Shown in pieces: positions 52,434 to 61,513 of a stretch of 64,000 bases of DNA. Source of the DNA: Sanguibacter gelidistatuariae (GTDB lineage Bacteria; Actinomycetota; Actinomycetes; Actinomycetales; Cellulomonadaceae); NCBI RefSeq assembly GCF_900096585.1, contig NZ_FMYH01000003.1, forward strand, positions 124,001 to 188,000, read 5' to 3'. How positions within the stretch are numbered: position 1 is the stretch's first letter; each line of letters begins with the position of its first letter. The notes beneath the pieces are model-generated. The model was not told the DNA's origin, did not search any database, and saw nothing but the letters and a program-made list of their open reading frames with translations. The translations under genes and the position numbers were made by a program.

Positions 52434-53404
52434 TGGCCACCGTTGACGTCCTGGCTCGCATCACTCCGGCGATGCGAGCGGTGCTGACCAAGCAGAACGA
52501 GCTCGCCGGTGACGTGTTCGCCACGGACGTCAGCCCCGCCCAGATGCGTGCAAGCTACGCACAGGAGCGGACCTTCTGGAACGAGGGCGGCCCCGTCATG
52601 GCGGCCACGCTCGACGCGGTCGTCCCCGGCCCAGCCGGGGACGTGGCGATCCGGGTGCACCGCCCCACGGACGCAACCGGACTGCCGTGCATCGTCTACG
52701 TGCACGGCGGCGGGTTCGTCGTGGGGGACCTCGACACCCACGATCGCATCCAGCGGACCCTCGCAGCGCAGACCGGGGCGGTCGTGGTCGGCGTCGACTA
52801 CTCGCTCTCACCCGAGGCGCGGTTCCCGGTTGCCGTCCACGAGTGCGCAGCGGTTGCCGTCCACCTGCACGAGAACGCCCACGACCTGGGCATCGACGGC
52901 GAGCACCTGTCCTTCGCCGGGGACTCTGGCGGGGCCAACCTGGCCCTCGCCGCGACGCTCTACCTGCGCGACGAGGTCGCCGGAGCCCCGGACATCAAGA
53001 CGCTCCTGCTCTACTACGGCATGTTCGGGCTGCGCGACTCCGCAGCACGGCGTCTCTACGGGGGAACTTGGGACGGCCTGACCCCGCAGGACCTCGCCAA
53101 CTACATGACCTGGTACACGACCTCCGCCCTCGACCTGGACAGCCCCTACCTCGACTGCCTGAGCGCAGATCTCACCCACGCTCTGCCGCCCAGCTACATC
53201 GCAGCATCCGCGCTGGACCCACTCCTGGACGACTCCCTCGCGCTCGCCGCAATCGCCGACGACGCCGGTGTACCTCACCGGCTGCGCGTCTTCGACGGCG
53301 TACTGCACGGGTTCCTGCATCACTCGCGGATGCTCCCCGAAGCCGTCGACGCGCTCGAGGACGGGGCGGCCTTCTACCGGGAGCACCACAGCACGACCCA
53401 GTGA
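52433..53404 (+). CDS. HSL-family alpha/beta hydrolase (esterase)
   Basis: The 323-residue protein has the oxyanion motif HGGGF (91-95), the nucleophile in GDSGG (Ser165) and the acid/base pair in the DPLLDD and HGFLHH segments near 265 and 298. This is a complete catalytic triad of the hormone-sensitive-lipase type. Its place between the transporter and caiA suggests it removes an acyl group from an acylated substrate, for example an O-acylcarnitine, before CoA activation. The first base of its ATG is the last base of the preceding stop. Confidence 0.8.
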   Translation: MATVDVLARITPAMRAVLTKQNELAGDVFATDVSPAQMRASYAQERTFWNEGGPVMAATLDAVVPGPAGDVAIRVHRPTDATGLPCIVYVHGGGFVVGDLDTHDRIQRTLAAQTGAVVVGVDYSLSPEARFPVAVHECAAVAVHLHENAHDLGIDGEHLSFAGDSGGANLALAATLYLRDEVAGAPDIKTLLLYYGMFGLRDSAARRLYGGTWDGLTPQDLANYMTWYTTSALDLDSPYLDCLSADLTHALPPSYIAASALDPLLDDSLALAAIADDAGVPHRLRVFDGVLHGFLHHSRMLPEAVDALEDGAAFYREHHSTTQ

Positions 53405-53466
53405 CGGCGCACCTCGAGCACCATCCTGACCACGCACGACTGACGCATCCGACGAAAGGCAGCACC

Positions 53467-54600
53467 ATGGACTTCTCACTCACCGAGGATCAGCAGCTCA
53501 TGGTCCAGGCGATCCGCGAGCTCATGGCTCGGGAGAGCTGGGACCAGTACTTCCAGGAGTGCGATGACACGCACACCTACCCCGAGCGTTTCGTCGCCGA
53601 GCTGGCCGCACTCGGCATCGACTCCATGATGCTCCCGGAGAACCATGGGGGGATGGACGCCGACTGGGTGACCCTCGCCGTCGTCTGGGCCGAGCTCGGT
53701 CGCCTCGGAGCGCCGACGTACGTCCTCTACCAGCTACCGACCCTAGACACGATCGTCCGCGAGGGCACGGAAGAGCAGATCGAGAAGGTCCTCGCGTACG
53801 TCGGGACCGGCAAGCAGATCTGGAACGCGGCCATGACCGAGCCCGGGGCCGGCTCGAGCCTGTCCGGGATGACGACTACGTACACCCGCCGCAACGGCAA
53901 GGTCTACCTCAACGGCCAGAAGACGTTCATCACCTCGAGCGCCCACGTGCCCTACCTCGTCGTCATGACCCGCGACGCCGACAACCCCGACGTCTTCACC
54001 GAGTGGCTCGTCGACATGACCCTGCCTGGCATCTCCAAGGCGCCCTTGGACAAGCTCGGCCTGCGGATGGACTCCTGCTGCGAGGTCTACTTCGACAACG
54101 TCGAGCTCGAGGAGAAAGACCTCTTCGGGACCGAAGGCAAGGGCTTTGCCCGCGGGGTCGTCGACTTCGACATGGAACGCTTCCTCGTCGCCGCGTGCGA
54201 CTACGGATGGGCGCACTGCGCCTTCGAGGACGCCGCCAAGTATGCCAACCAGCGAGTCCAGGGCGGCGAGACGATCGGTCGTTACCAGCTCATCCAGGAG
54301 AAGTTCTGCAACATGCAGATCAAGCTCACGAACATGCGCAACATGATCTTCGAGATCGCCTGGAAGTTCGACAACGGCCTCATGGGCCGCGGCGACTGCT
54401 CGATGGCCAAGTACTACTGCACGAACGCGGCGGCCGAGGTCGTCGACGACGCCATCCAGGTGCTCGGTGGCATCGGAGTCACCGGGAACCACCGCGTCGC
54501 GCGCTTCTGGCGCGACCTTCGCGTGGAGCGCATCTCCGGTGGGACCGACGAGATGATGATCCTCACCGCAGGCCGCGCCGTCCTCAAGGAATACCGCTGA
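53467..54600 (+). CDS. caiA: Crotonobetainyl-CoA reductase, acyl-CoA dehydrogenase family
   Basis: The 377-residue protein follows Escherichia coli CaiA (380 residues) closely along its length. Shared stretches include FRELMA-type start ([20 protein letters not shown]), the MESW/NW..YF.ECD region, [76 protein letters not shown] and the C-terminal RAVLKEYR. CaiA reduces crotonobetainyl-CoA to gamma-butyrobetainyl-CoA with electrons from the FixABCX system encoded downstream. ATG 53467 follows GAAAGGCAGC. It is tightly packed with caiB and caiC. Confidence 0.92.
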   Translation: MDFSLTEDQQLMVQAIRELMARESWDQYFQECDDTHTYPERFVAELAALGIDSMMLPENHGGMDADWVTLAVVWAELGRLGAPTYVLYQLPTLDTIVREGTEEQIEKVLAYVGTGKQIWNAAMTEPGAGSSLSGMTTTYTRRNGKVYLNGQKTFITSSAHVPYLVVMTRDADNPDVFTEWLVDMTLPGISKAPLDKLGLRMDSCCEVYFDNVELEEKDLFGTEGKGFARGVVDFDMERFLVAACDYGWAHCAFEDAAKYANQRVQGGETIGRYQLIQEKFCNMQIKLTNMRNMIFEIAWKFDNGLMGRGDCSMAKYYCTNAAAEVVDDAIQVLGGIGVTGNHRVARFWRDLRVERISGGTDEMMILTAGRAVLKEYR

Positions 54601-54648
54601 CATGGTCAGCTCCCGCACATCACCGCAGACCACGAAGGAGTGAGCTTG

Positions 54649-55860
54649 ATGGCAAGGCAATCATCTGTCCCCGCGTTCGGTGTCCTGGAGGGGCTCAAGG
54701 TCGTCTACTCGGCCGTCGAGATCGCGGCCCCGTCCGCGGCCGCACTGATGGCCGAGTGGGGCGCGGACGTCGTCTGGATCGAGAACATGTACACCGGTGA
54801 CTCCATGCGAGACACCGAGTTCGTCAAGGAGATGGAACGGCGCAACCAGCGCAGCATCTCGATGAACCCGTTCACCGACGAGGGGCGGGAGGTCCTGTTC
54901 AACCTCGTCAAGGACGCGGACATCTTCATCGAGTCGAGCAAAGGCCCCACCTACGCCCGCCGCGGCATCACCGACGAGGTCCTGTGGGAGCACAACCCCG
55001 ATCTTGTGATCGTTCATGTGTCCGGCTTCGGCCAGGACGGCGTCGAGGATCGGGTCAACCGCGCCGCCTACGACCTCACGGTCCAGGCGTACAGCGGCTA
55101 CCTCAACCAGAACGGCACCCCCGAGCAGCCCATGGCTCCCGCGCCCTACGTCGGGGACTACTTCACCTCGCTCATGGTCGTCAGCTCGGCCCTGGCCGCG
55201 CTGCGCAAGGCCCAGGCGAGCGGCGTGGGGGAGAGCGTCGACGTCGCGATGTACGAGGTCATGCTCCGTATCGGCGGCTACTACATGATGGACTACCTCA
55301 ACGCAGGGACCGTCTACCCGCGCCCGGGCGCCCGCCACCAGAACCTGTGCGCGATCGGCGAGTACAAGACCCGCGACGGCTTCGTCGCCCTGTGCTGCTA
55401 CGGCGTCAAGCAGAACAAGTACCTGCTCGAACGCATCGGCCTCGGTCACCTGTGGGGAACCGAGGAGTATCCCGAGGACACGAGCGCACTGTGGCTCGAC
55501 GGCCCTCAGGCCAAGCTCATCGAGTCCACGATCGATGAGTTCATGCTCACCCAGGCCGCCCTCGACATCGAGAAGGAGTTCTGCGCCGTCGGCATCGCGG
55601 CGAACGTCGTCATGGACTTCGACGCTCTCACCTCCGAGGAGCACCTGGCCCAGCGCGAGGCGATCGTGGAATGGACCACCCAGGGCGGCGACCCCGTCAA
55701 GGGCGTGGGCATCTTCCCGAAGTTCAAGAACAACCCCGGAAAGATCTGGCGCCCCATGCCGACCCTGGGCATGGACACCGACACGATCCTCGCTGAGGCG
55801 GGCTACACCCCGGAACAGATCACCGAGCTGGCCGCCCGCGGCACGGTCAAGCGGGGCTGA
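54649..55860 (+). CDS. caiB: Betaine CoA-transferase, class III
   Basis: The 403-residue family-III CoA-transferase matches CaiB through its length: GLKVVYSAVEIAAPSAA, DIFIESSKGPTYARRGITDEVLW, HVSGFGQDG, YDLTVQAYSGYLNQNG and a C-terminal FPKFKNNPGKIWRPMPTLGMDT. The catalytic aspartate is Asp170 in PYVGDYF (Asp169 in E. coli). It moves CoA between gamma-butyrobetainyl-CoA and carnitine or crotonobetaine. ATG 54649 has AAGGAG 8 nt upstream; a GTG three codons earlier is less well placed. caiC starts 4 nt after its stop. Confidence 0.92.
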   Translation: MARQSSVPAFGVLEGLKVVYSAVEIAAPSAAALMAEWGADVVWIENMYTGDSMRDTEFVKEMERRNQRSISMNPFTDEGREVLFNLVKDADIFIESSKGPTYARRGITDEVLWEHNPDLVIVHVSGFGQDGVEDRVNRAAYDLTVQAYSGYLNQNGTPEQPMAPAPYVGDYFTSLMVVSSALAALRKAQASGVGESVDVAMYEVMLRIGGYYMMDYLNAGTVYPRPGARHQNLCAIGEYKTRDGFVALCCYGVKQNKYLLERIGLGHLWGTEEYPEDTSALWLDGPQAKLIESTIDEFMLTQAALDIEKEFCAVGIAANVVMDFDALTSEEHLAQREAIVEWTTQGGDPVKGVGIFPKFKNNPGKIWRPMPTLGMDTDTILAEAGYTPEQITELAARGTVKRG

Positions 55861-55864
55861 CCAG

Positions 55865-57451
55865 ATGACGACCCGGACCACCGTAGATGTGACCGACATG
55901 GCGACTGCCGCGGGGGAGCGCACCCTGCGCGACCTGTGGGACGACCTGGCGAGCACGTCCGGGGACCAGCCCTTCCTCGTCTTCGAGGACACGGCCGGGT
56001 CCGTCACGAGCTACACCTACGGCGAGTTCGACCGTCTTGTGAACCGCACCGCGAACCTCTTCGCCGATCTGGGCGTCGCCAAGGGAACCACGGTCGCGGT
56101 GCACCTGGGCAACTGCCCCGAGCTGCTCATGGTCATGTTCGGCCTCGCCAAGATCGGTGCCGTCATGGTCCCGCTGCACCCGCGCAACACGCAGGAGGAG
56201 TGCGCCGAGATGATCGACCGCGTCGGCGCGCGCGCCGTCGTGTGCGAACCGGCCACGGCCCCCCTGTACGGGGCCGGGCCTGGGCGCATCGACGTCGCGC
56301 ACGTGCTCACGGCGCGCGCCCCGGGCGAGGCGCCGAAGCCCGGGGCGCTGGCCTTCGAGGCCGAGCGGGACGCCCGGGCGGACCGGTTGGCGGTGCGGGT
56401 GCCCCTGACCGGGGACGACCCGGTGAGCATCGTCTTCACCTCGGGCACGACCGCCCGGTCCAAGGGGGTCGTGCTCACCCACCACAACCTGTTGTTCTCG
56501 GGGGTCTTCGTCGACTGGCAATCCGCCCTGACGGCCCAGGACCGGCTCCTGACGACCATGCCCGCGTGCCACGTCAACTTCCAGCTCAACGCACTCATGC
56601 CGGTCCTGTGCGCTGGGGCCGTGCTCGTGGCGGTTGAGCGGTTCAGCGCGCGCAGCTTCTGGAGGCAGGTCTGCCGCCATGAGGCGAGTGTCGTCCAGGG
56701 CATCGCCATGATGGTCCGCACCATGCTGCTGCAACCTGCCGCGGAGTGGGAGAAGGAGAACACGGTCCGTGAGGTCCTGTACTACCTGCCGATCACCGAC
56801 GCGGAGAAGGAGGAGTTCGAGGCGCGCTTCGACGTCCGGCTGCTCAACTCCTACGGGACGAGCGAGACCCTCGTCGGCGTCATCACCGACCCGCCCCACG
56901 GCGAGCGCAGGTGGCCCTCGATCGGCCAGGTCGGCCCCGGCTACGAGGCCCGCATCGCCGGACCCGACGGGCGCACCCTCGGCCCCGGGGAGACCGGGGA
57001 GATCCAGGTGCGCGGCACGCTGGGAGTGACGCTCATGCAGGGCTACCTCAACGACCCGGAGACCACCGAGGCGCTCTTCGACGAGGACGGCTGGATGCAC
57101 ACCGGCGACCTCGGCTACGTAGACGCAGACGGCTGGTTCTTCTTCCTGGACCGCCACTCCCAGCTCATCAAACGCGCCGGGGAGAACGTCTCCGCGGCAG
57201 AGGTCGAGGCTGTCCTGGCCGAGCACCCGCTCATTTCCGAGGCCGCCGTGATCGGCGTCACGGACCCCATCTACGACGAGGCGGTCAAAGCCTTCGTCAT
57301 CCTCGCCGACGGCGCAGCCCTGACCTCCCGCGAGGTTCAGGACTACTGCTGCACCCGGCTCGCCCGGTTCAAGGTGCCGACGGTCATCGAGATCGTCGAC
57401 TCCCTCCCACGTACCGCCAGCTTCAAGATCGCGAAGTGTTCCCTCAGATGA
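55865..57451 (+). CDS. caiC: Betaine-CoA ligase, AMP-forming
   Basis: The 528-residue ANL-superfamily adenylate-forming enzyme has the P-loop FTSGTTARSKGV, the NSYGTSET substrate-adjacent motif, GWMHTGDLG, and the C-terminal hinge/RTASFKIAK region with the catalytic lysine at the end. It activates carnitine, crotonobetaine or gamma-butyrobetaine as the CoA thioester to prime CaiB cycling. It is slightly longer than E. coli CaiC (517). The gene runs directly into the hydratase, about 49 nt away. Confidence 0.88.
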   Translation: MTTRTTVDVTDMATAAGERTLRDLWDDLASTSGDQPFLVFEDTAGSVTSYTYGEFDRLVNRTANLFADLGVAKGTTVAVHLGNCPELLMVMFGLAKIGAVMVPLHPRNTQEECAEMIDRVGARAVVCEPATAPLYGAGPGRIDVAHVLTARAPGEAPKPGALAFEAERDARADRLAVRVPLTGDDPVSIVFTSGTTARSKGVVLTHHNLLFSGVFVDWQSALTAQDRLLTTMPACHVNFQLNALMPVLCAGAVLVAVERFSARSFWRQVCRHEASVVQGIAMMVRTMLLQPAAEWEKENTVREVLYYLPITDAEKEEFEARFDVRLLNSYGTSETLVGVITDPPHGERRWPSIGQVGPGYEARIAGPDGRTLGPGETGEIQVRGTLGVTLMQGYLNDPETTEALFDEDGWMHTGDLGYVDADGWFFFLDRHSQLIKRAGENVSAAEVEAVLAEHPLISEAAVIGVTDPIYDEAVKAFVILADGAALTSREVQDYCCTRLARFKVPTVIEIVDSLPRTASFKIAKCSLR

Positions 57452-57500
57452 CGCGTGCCGGCATGCCCCGTACGCCACCCGACGAAGATAGGTGAGAGCA

Positions 57501-58355
57501 ATGGCAATCAACACTCAGATGGTCGGCCAGACGTTCGGCCCGTTCGAGCGCGACTACACGTTCAAGGACCTGATCCTGTTCGGTCTCGGCTGCGGGGCCG
57601 GGATCGACGGCAAGACGGACCTGCAGTACGTCTACGAGAAGGACCTCAAGGTCCTGCCGATGTTCGGCGCCATGCCGATCGTCGACTCCGAGGTCACCAG
57701 GACGATCGACTACGGCTACAACTACGCAGGGTCCCTGCACTGGAGCTTCGACCTGAAGTTCCACCAGCCCCTGACCAAGACGTCCGGGCGCCTGTCGACC
57801 AAGGTTCTCCTCAAGGGGCTCTTCGACCGCGGCGAGGGCAAGGGCCTGCTCGCCCAGCACGTGGGGGACACCTACGACGAGGACGGCACGCTCCTGTTCA
57901 CCAACGAGAGCTGGGACTGCCTGATCTTCGACGGGGGCTGGGGCGGCCCGGCCGCACCCAAGGACATCGTCGAGATCCCCGACCGGGAACCTGACTTCGC
58001 CGTCGAGGAGCGCATCCCGGAGAACCAGGCGCTCATCTACCGCCTCTCCGGCGACTACCACCCCCAGCACGTCGACTGGGACTACGCGGCCGAGAACGGC
58101 ATGTCCCGCCCGATCCTGCACGCGGTGAGCTTCGCGGGGGTTGCCAGCCGCCACTTCATCAACCAGCTCATCCCCGGCGAGCCCGAGCGGCTGACCCGCT
58201 TCAAGACGCGCATCACGTCCCCGCTGCTGCCGGGCACGACCGTCAGGACCGAGATGTGGGTCATGGGGGAGGGCGTCGTGCACTTCCGTCTCGTCGACGC
58301 GAACGACCCCACGGCCAAGCCCTTCCTCAACTTCGGAATCATCGAATGGAAGTAG
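57501..58355 (+). CDS. MaoC/hydratase-2-like double hot-dog enoyl-CoA hydratase
   Basis: The 284-residue protein has two hot-dog folds, as in the (R)-specific hydratase 2 of peroxisomal multifunctional enzyme 2. The N-terminal half includes RDYTFKDLILFGLGCGAG and VLPMFGAMP; the C-terminal half has the active-site stretch YRLSGDYHPQHVDWDYAAENGMSRPILHA, with the catalytic Asp and His of the DxNPLH-type motif (N replaced by His). It lies exactly where the crotonase-fold CaiD would be expected, but that family is absent from the window. It may hydrate crotonobetainyl-CoA or a related enoyl-CoA. ATG 57501 has AGGTGAG upstream. Confidence 0.82.
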   Translation: MAINTQMVGQTFGPFERDYTFKDLILFGLGCGAGIDGKTDLQYVYEKDLKVLPMFGAMPIVDSEVTRTIDYGYNYAGSLHWSFDLKFHQPLTKTSGRLSTKVLLKGLFDRGEGKGLLAQHVGDTYDEDGTLLFTNESWDCLIFDGGWGGPAAPKDIVEIPDREPDFAVEERIPENQALIYRLSGDYHPQHVDWDYAAENGMSRPILHAVSFAGVASRHFINQLIPGEPERLTRFKTRITSPLLPGTTVRTEMWVMGEGVVHFRLVDANDPTAKPFLNFGIIEWK

Positions 58356-58434
58356 ATCCCCGCCGCTGACCGGCGCATACCGATTGCATCCAGCACCATC
58401 GAGAACCCCAAACGCAGCGGAGAGGAGAGCGACC

Positions 58435-59817
58435 ATGACAGTCGATCGGATCAGGCTCGACGACGTCGAGATGACGCCGTTCCTCAAGAAGGTCACGCTC
58501 TTCTCCGCGGGCGGCCCGTTCCTGGACGGCTACGTCCTGGCGATCATCGGCGTCGCGATCAGCCAGATGGTGCGCGACGACGAGCTCGCCCTGGACGCCC
58601 GCTGGATCTCCGTGATCAGCGTCGCCGCCCTCGTCGGGCTGTTCCTGGGCACCTCGATCGGGGGGTACCTGACCGACCGTATCGGCCGCAAGCGCATGTT
58701 CCTCATCGACATCGTCGGCATCGCCGTCGTCTCGGTCGGGACGGCCTTCGTCTCGACCGCGCTCATGCTGGTGGTCATGCGGTTCCTCATCGGGGTCCTC
58801 GTCGGGGCGGACTACCCGATCGCCACGTCCATGGTCGCCGAATTCACCCCGCGCAAGTACCGGGCCATCTCCATGGGCTTCATCGCCGCCATCTGGTACG
58901 TCGGGGCGAACGCCGCCTACGTCGTCGGCTACCTCCTCATGGATGTCGACGGCGGCTGGCGGTGGATGCTCGCGAGCGCCGTCGTCCCGTGCGTGGTCAT
59001 CCTCGTGGGACGGGTCGGCATCCCCGAGTCCCCCCGCTGGCTCGCGAACAAGGGCCGGGTGGTCGAGGCCGACGAGATCGTCCTGCGCATCTTTGGCGCC
59101 TCGGTCGAGCTCGAACCCACCGCGGTGACCCAGACCAGGTACTCCACGCTGTTCCAGCCGCGGTACCTGGCCAAGGTCCTGTTCGTCGGGACGATCTGGC
59201 TGTGCCAGTCCGTCCCCATGTTCGCCATCTACACCTTCGGCCCCCGCATCATGGCGGCCTTCGGGCTCGCCGACGGTCGGGTGTCCATCCTCGGCGAGCT
59301 CGTCATCGGGACGTTCTTCATGATCGGCTGCATCCCGGCCATGTTCTGGGCCAACTCCATGGGCCGACGCAAGCTCCTCATCGCCAGCTTCGCATGCATG
59401 ACGGCGGCCCTGGCCGTCCTGGGCGTCCTGCCCGCAGCGAGCACGGCCATGGTCGTCGTCTGCTTCGCCGTCTACGCCTTCTTCTCGGGCGGACCGGGCA
59501 ACCTGCAGTGGCTCTACCCCAACGAGCTCTTCCCCACGGAGATCCGCGCCTCGGCGGTCGGGGCCGCGATGGCCTTCAGCCGGATCGGCACGGTCGTGTC
59601 CATCTACGTCCTGCCTGGCTTCCTCGAGACCCACGGGACGCGCGGCACCATGATCGCCGGCGCGGTCATCTCCGCCGTCGGGCTCCTCGTCTCCATCGCC
59701 ATGGCTCCCGAGACCAGGGGCCTGACCCTGGCTCAGGCGAGCACGCTCGGGCTCGGCGCCCGGGCCACCAGCACACCAGAAGCTTCTACCCAGAAACTCA
59801 AGGAGGAACAAAGATGA
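58435..59817 (+). CDS. MFS transporter of the sugar-porter/metabolite symporter type
   Basis: The 460-residue, 12-helix protein has the MFS signature GYLTDRIGRKR in loop 2-3, RFLIGVLVGADYP, PESPRWLANKG in the central loop, NELFPTEIRASAVG and PETRGLTLAQ at the end. This is the pattern of the sugar-porter or metabolite:H+ symporter families, not of the BCCT antiporter CaiT. It occupies the CaiT place in the operon, so it likely imports or exchanges the betaine substrate. ATG 58435 follows GGAGAGGAGAG. Its stop overlaps fixA (ATGA). Confidence 0.82.
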   Translation: MTVDRIRLDDVEMTPFLKKVTLFSAGGPFLDGYVLAIIGVAISQMVRDDELALDARWISVISVAALVGLFLGTSIGGYLTDRIGRKRMFLIDIVGIAVVSVGTAFVSTALMLVVMRFLIGVLVGADYPIATSMVAEFTPRKYRAISMGFIAAIWYVGANAAYVVGYLLMDVDGGWRWMLASAVVPCVVILVGRVGIPESPRWLANKGRVVEADEIVLRIFGASVELEPTAVTQTRYSTLFQPRYLAKVLFVGTIWLCQSVPMFAIYTFGPRIMAAFGLADGRVSILGELVIGTFFMIGCIPAMFWANSMGRRKLLIASFACMTAALAVLGVLPAASTAMVVVCFAVYAFFSGGPGNLQWLYPNELFPTEIRASAVGAAMAFSRIGTVVSIYVLPGFLETHGTRGTMIAGAVISAVGLLVSIAMAPETRGLTLAQASTLGLGARATSTPEASTQKLKEEQR

Positions 59818-60590
59818 AGATCGTCGTCGCCTACAAATGGGCCTTCAACCCGCAGGACGCCACGGTCGACTCCGGCGGCACCGTCACGTGGGGTCGCGCC
59901 AAGGCCGGTGTCTCCGAGTACGACCCGGTCGCGGTCGAGCTGGGCCGTCGGCTGGCCGACGCGACCGGCGCCGAGCTCATCGGCGTGAGCGTGGGCGGCG
60001 CCGACACAGCGAGCCCCATGGCCACGAAGTCCGCGCTCTCACGCGGTTTCGACCGGGTCGTCGTCGTCGCCGACGACGCCCTCGCCGGGGCCAGCACGAC
60101 CCAGACCGCCCTCGTCCTGGCGCAGGTCATCGCACACATCGGCGACGTCGACCTGGTGCTGACCGGCGACTCCTCGGTCGACGTCGGAGCCCAGATGGTC
60201 CCGGCCGTCCTCGCCGGTGCCCTCGGCTGGCCCTCGGTCATGAACGTGACCACGGTCAGCGTCGGCGCGGGAGACCTGCGGGTCGAGCGGGCCCACGAGG
60301 GCGGCTCCCAGGTCCTCGCGGTCACCGGACCCGTAGTCCTGGCCGCTGCCTCCGACGCCGTCGTCCCCCGCGTCCCCGGGATGAAGGACATCCTCGCAGC
60401 GGGCAAGCGACCCGTCGAGAAGGTCGACCTCGCCGCACTCGCCACCGGCCCGAGCGCCTCGAGCGTCGCCGGTGTCTCCACGAGCCGGCCTGAGCTGAAG
60501 TCCCGTGGCGGAAGGGTCCTGGCCGGCGCGGACGTCGACGCCGTCGTGGCCGAGCTCGTCGCTGCGCTGCGCGCCACGAACGTCATCTGA
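59814..60590 (+). CDS. fixA: Electron-transfer flavoprotein beta-type subunit FixA
   Basis: The 258-residue EtfB-type protein has VVAYKWAFNPQDA at its start, EYDPVAVELGRRL, and the nucleotide-binding motif LTGDSSVDVGAQMVPAVLAGALGWP. With FixB it forms the ETF dimer that passes electrons towards CaiA. AAGGAGGA precedes ATG 59814, a very strong ribosome site inside the previous gene's 3' end. Confidence 0.93.
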   Translation: MKIVVAYKWAFNPQDATVDSGGTVTWGRAKAGVSEYDPVAVELGRRLADATGAELIGVSVGGADTASPMATKSALSRGFDRVVVVADDALAGASTTQTALVLAQVIAHIGDVDLVLTGDSSVDVGAQMVPAVLAGALGWPSVMNVTTVSVGAGDLRVERAHEGGSQVLAVTGPVVLAAASDAVVPRVPGMKDILAAGKRPVEKVDLAALATGPSASSVAGVSTSRPELKSRGGRVLAGADVDAVVAELVAALRATNVI

Positions 60591-60616
60591 GTCTGTCCAG
60601 GAGCGGAAGGAACATC

Positions 60617-61513
60617 ATGCCCAGCACATACATCCTCGTGGCCGGCGACGCCCGGATCGGCAACCTCGTCGCGGCCGCGGCGGGAACCCGCATCACGGCT
60701 GTCGTCGTGGGGACCCGCGCGGTCGCCGACGCGGTCGCCGCCTCGGCTGTGGCCACGGTCGTCTGGCTCGGTGAACCCGGCGAGAACGCCCTCGAGGCCT
60801 TCGCCGGCCCCGTGGCCGACGTCGTCGCGGCCGCCGCGCCCCAGCTCGTCCTGGCCTCGACCCGGCCCAGCGACCGGGTGCTCGCGGGAGCCGTCGCCGC
60901 GCGCCTCGGCGCGCCGGTGTCCACCATGGTGTCGGAGGTCGTCGTCTCCGGCGACGGGGCCCAGGTCACCCGCGGCGTCTACGGCGGCATCGCCCAGGAG
61001 GTCGTCGCGGTCACCGGCACGGCCGTGGTGATCTTGGACGGCGGCGCCTCCGGAACCGGTGGCGATGCCCCGGTCGAAGAAGTTGCCGCCGTGCCCGCGG
61101 GGGTCGTCGTCGTCGAGAACCGGCCCGCCGCGCGCACCCAGGTCGACCTCGGGCGCGCCCAGCGCATCGTCTCGGTCGGACGCGGACTGAAGTCCCAGGA
61201 CGACGTGGCCATGGTCGAGGCGCTCGCCGCCGCGCTCGATGCGGAGACCGCATGCTCGCGTCCCCTCGCCGAGGGCGTGAGCTGGTTCACCAAGGACCGC
61301 TACGTCGGCATCACCGGGCAGCACGTCAGCCCGGACCTCTACCTGGCGCTGGGCATCTCCGGCCAGCTCCAGCACGCCGTCGGGGCACGGGGGGCCGGGA
61401 CGATCGTCGCGGTCAACACCGACAAGGACTGCCCGTACTTCAAGGAGGCCGACTACTGCATCGTCGGGGACCTCTACGACGTCGTGCCCGCGCTCACCAG
61501 GGCGCTGACATGA
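60617..61513 (+). CDS. fixB: Electron-transfer flavoprotein alpha-type subunit FixB
   Basis: The 298-residue EtfA-type protein has the C-terminal FAD domain with VSVGRGLKSQDD, GITGQHVSPDLYLALGISGQLQHAVG and AVNTDKDCPYFKEADYCIVGDLYDVVPALT, the full ETF-alpha signature. It starts 26 nt after fixA and its stop overlaps fixC (ATGA). Confidence 0.93.
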   Translation: MPSTYILVAGDARIGNLVAAAAGTRITAVVVGTRAVADAVAASAVATVVWLGEPGENALEAFAGPVADVVAAAAPQLVLASTRPSDRVLAGAVAARLGAPVSTMVSEVVVSGDGAQVTRGVYGGIAQEVVAVTGTAVVILDGGASGTGGDAPVEEVAAVPAGVVVVENRPAARTQVDLGRAQRIVSVGRGLKSQDDVAMVEALAAALDAETACSRPLAEGVSWFTKDRYVGITGQHVSPDLYLALGISGQLQHAVGARGAGTIVAVNTDKDCPYFKEADYCIVGDLYDVVPALTRALT

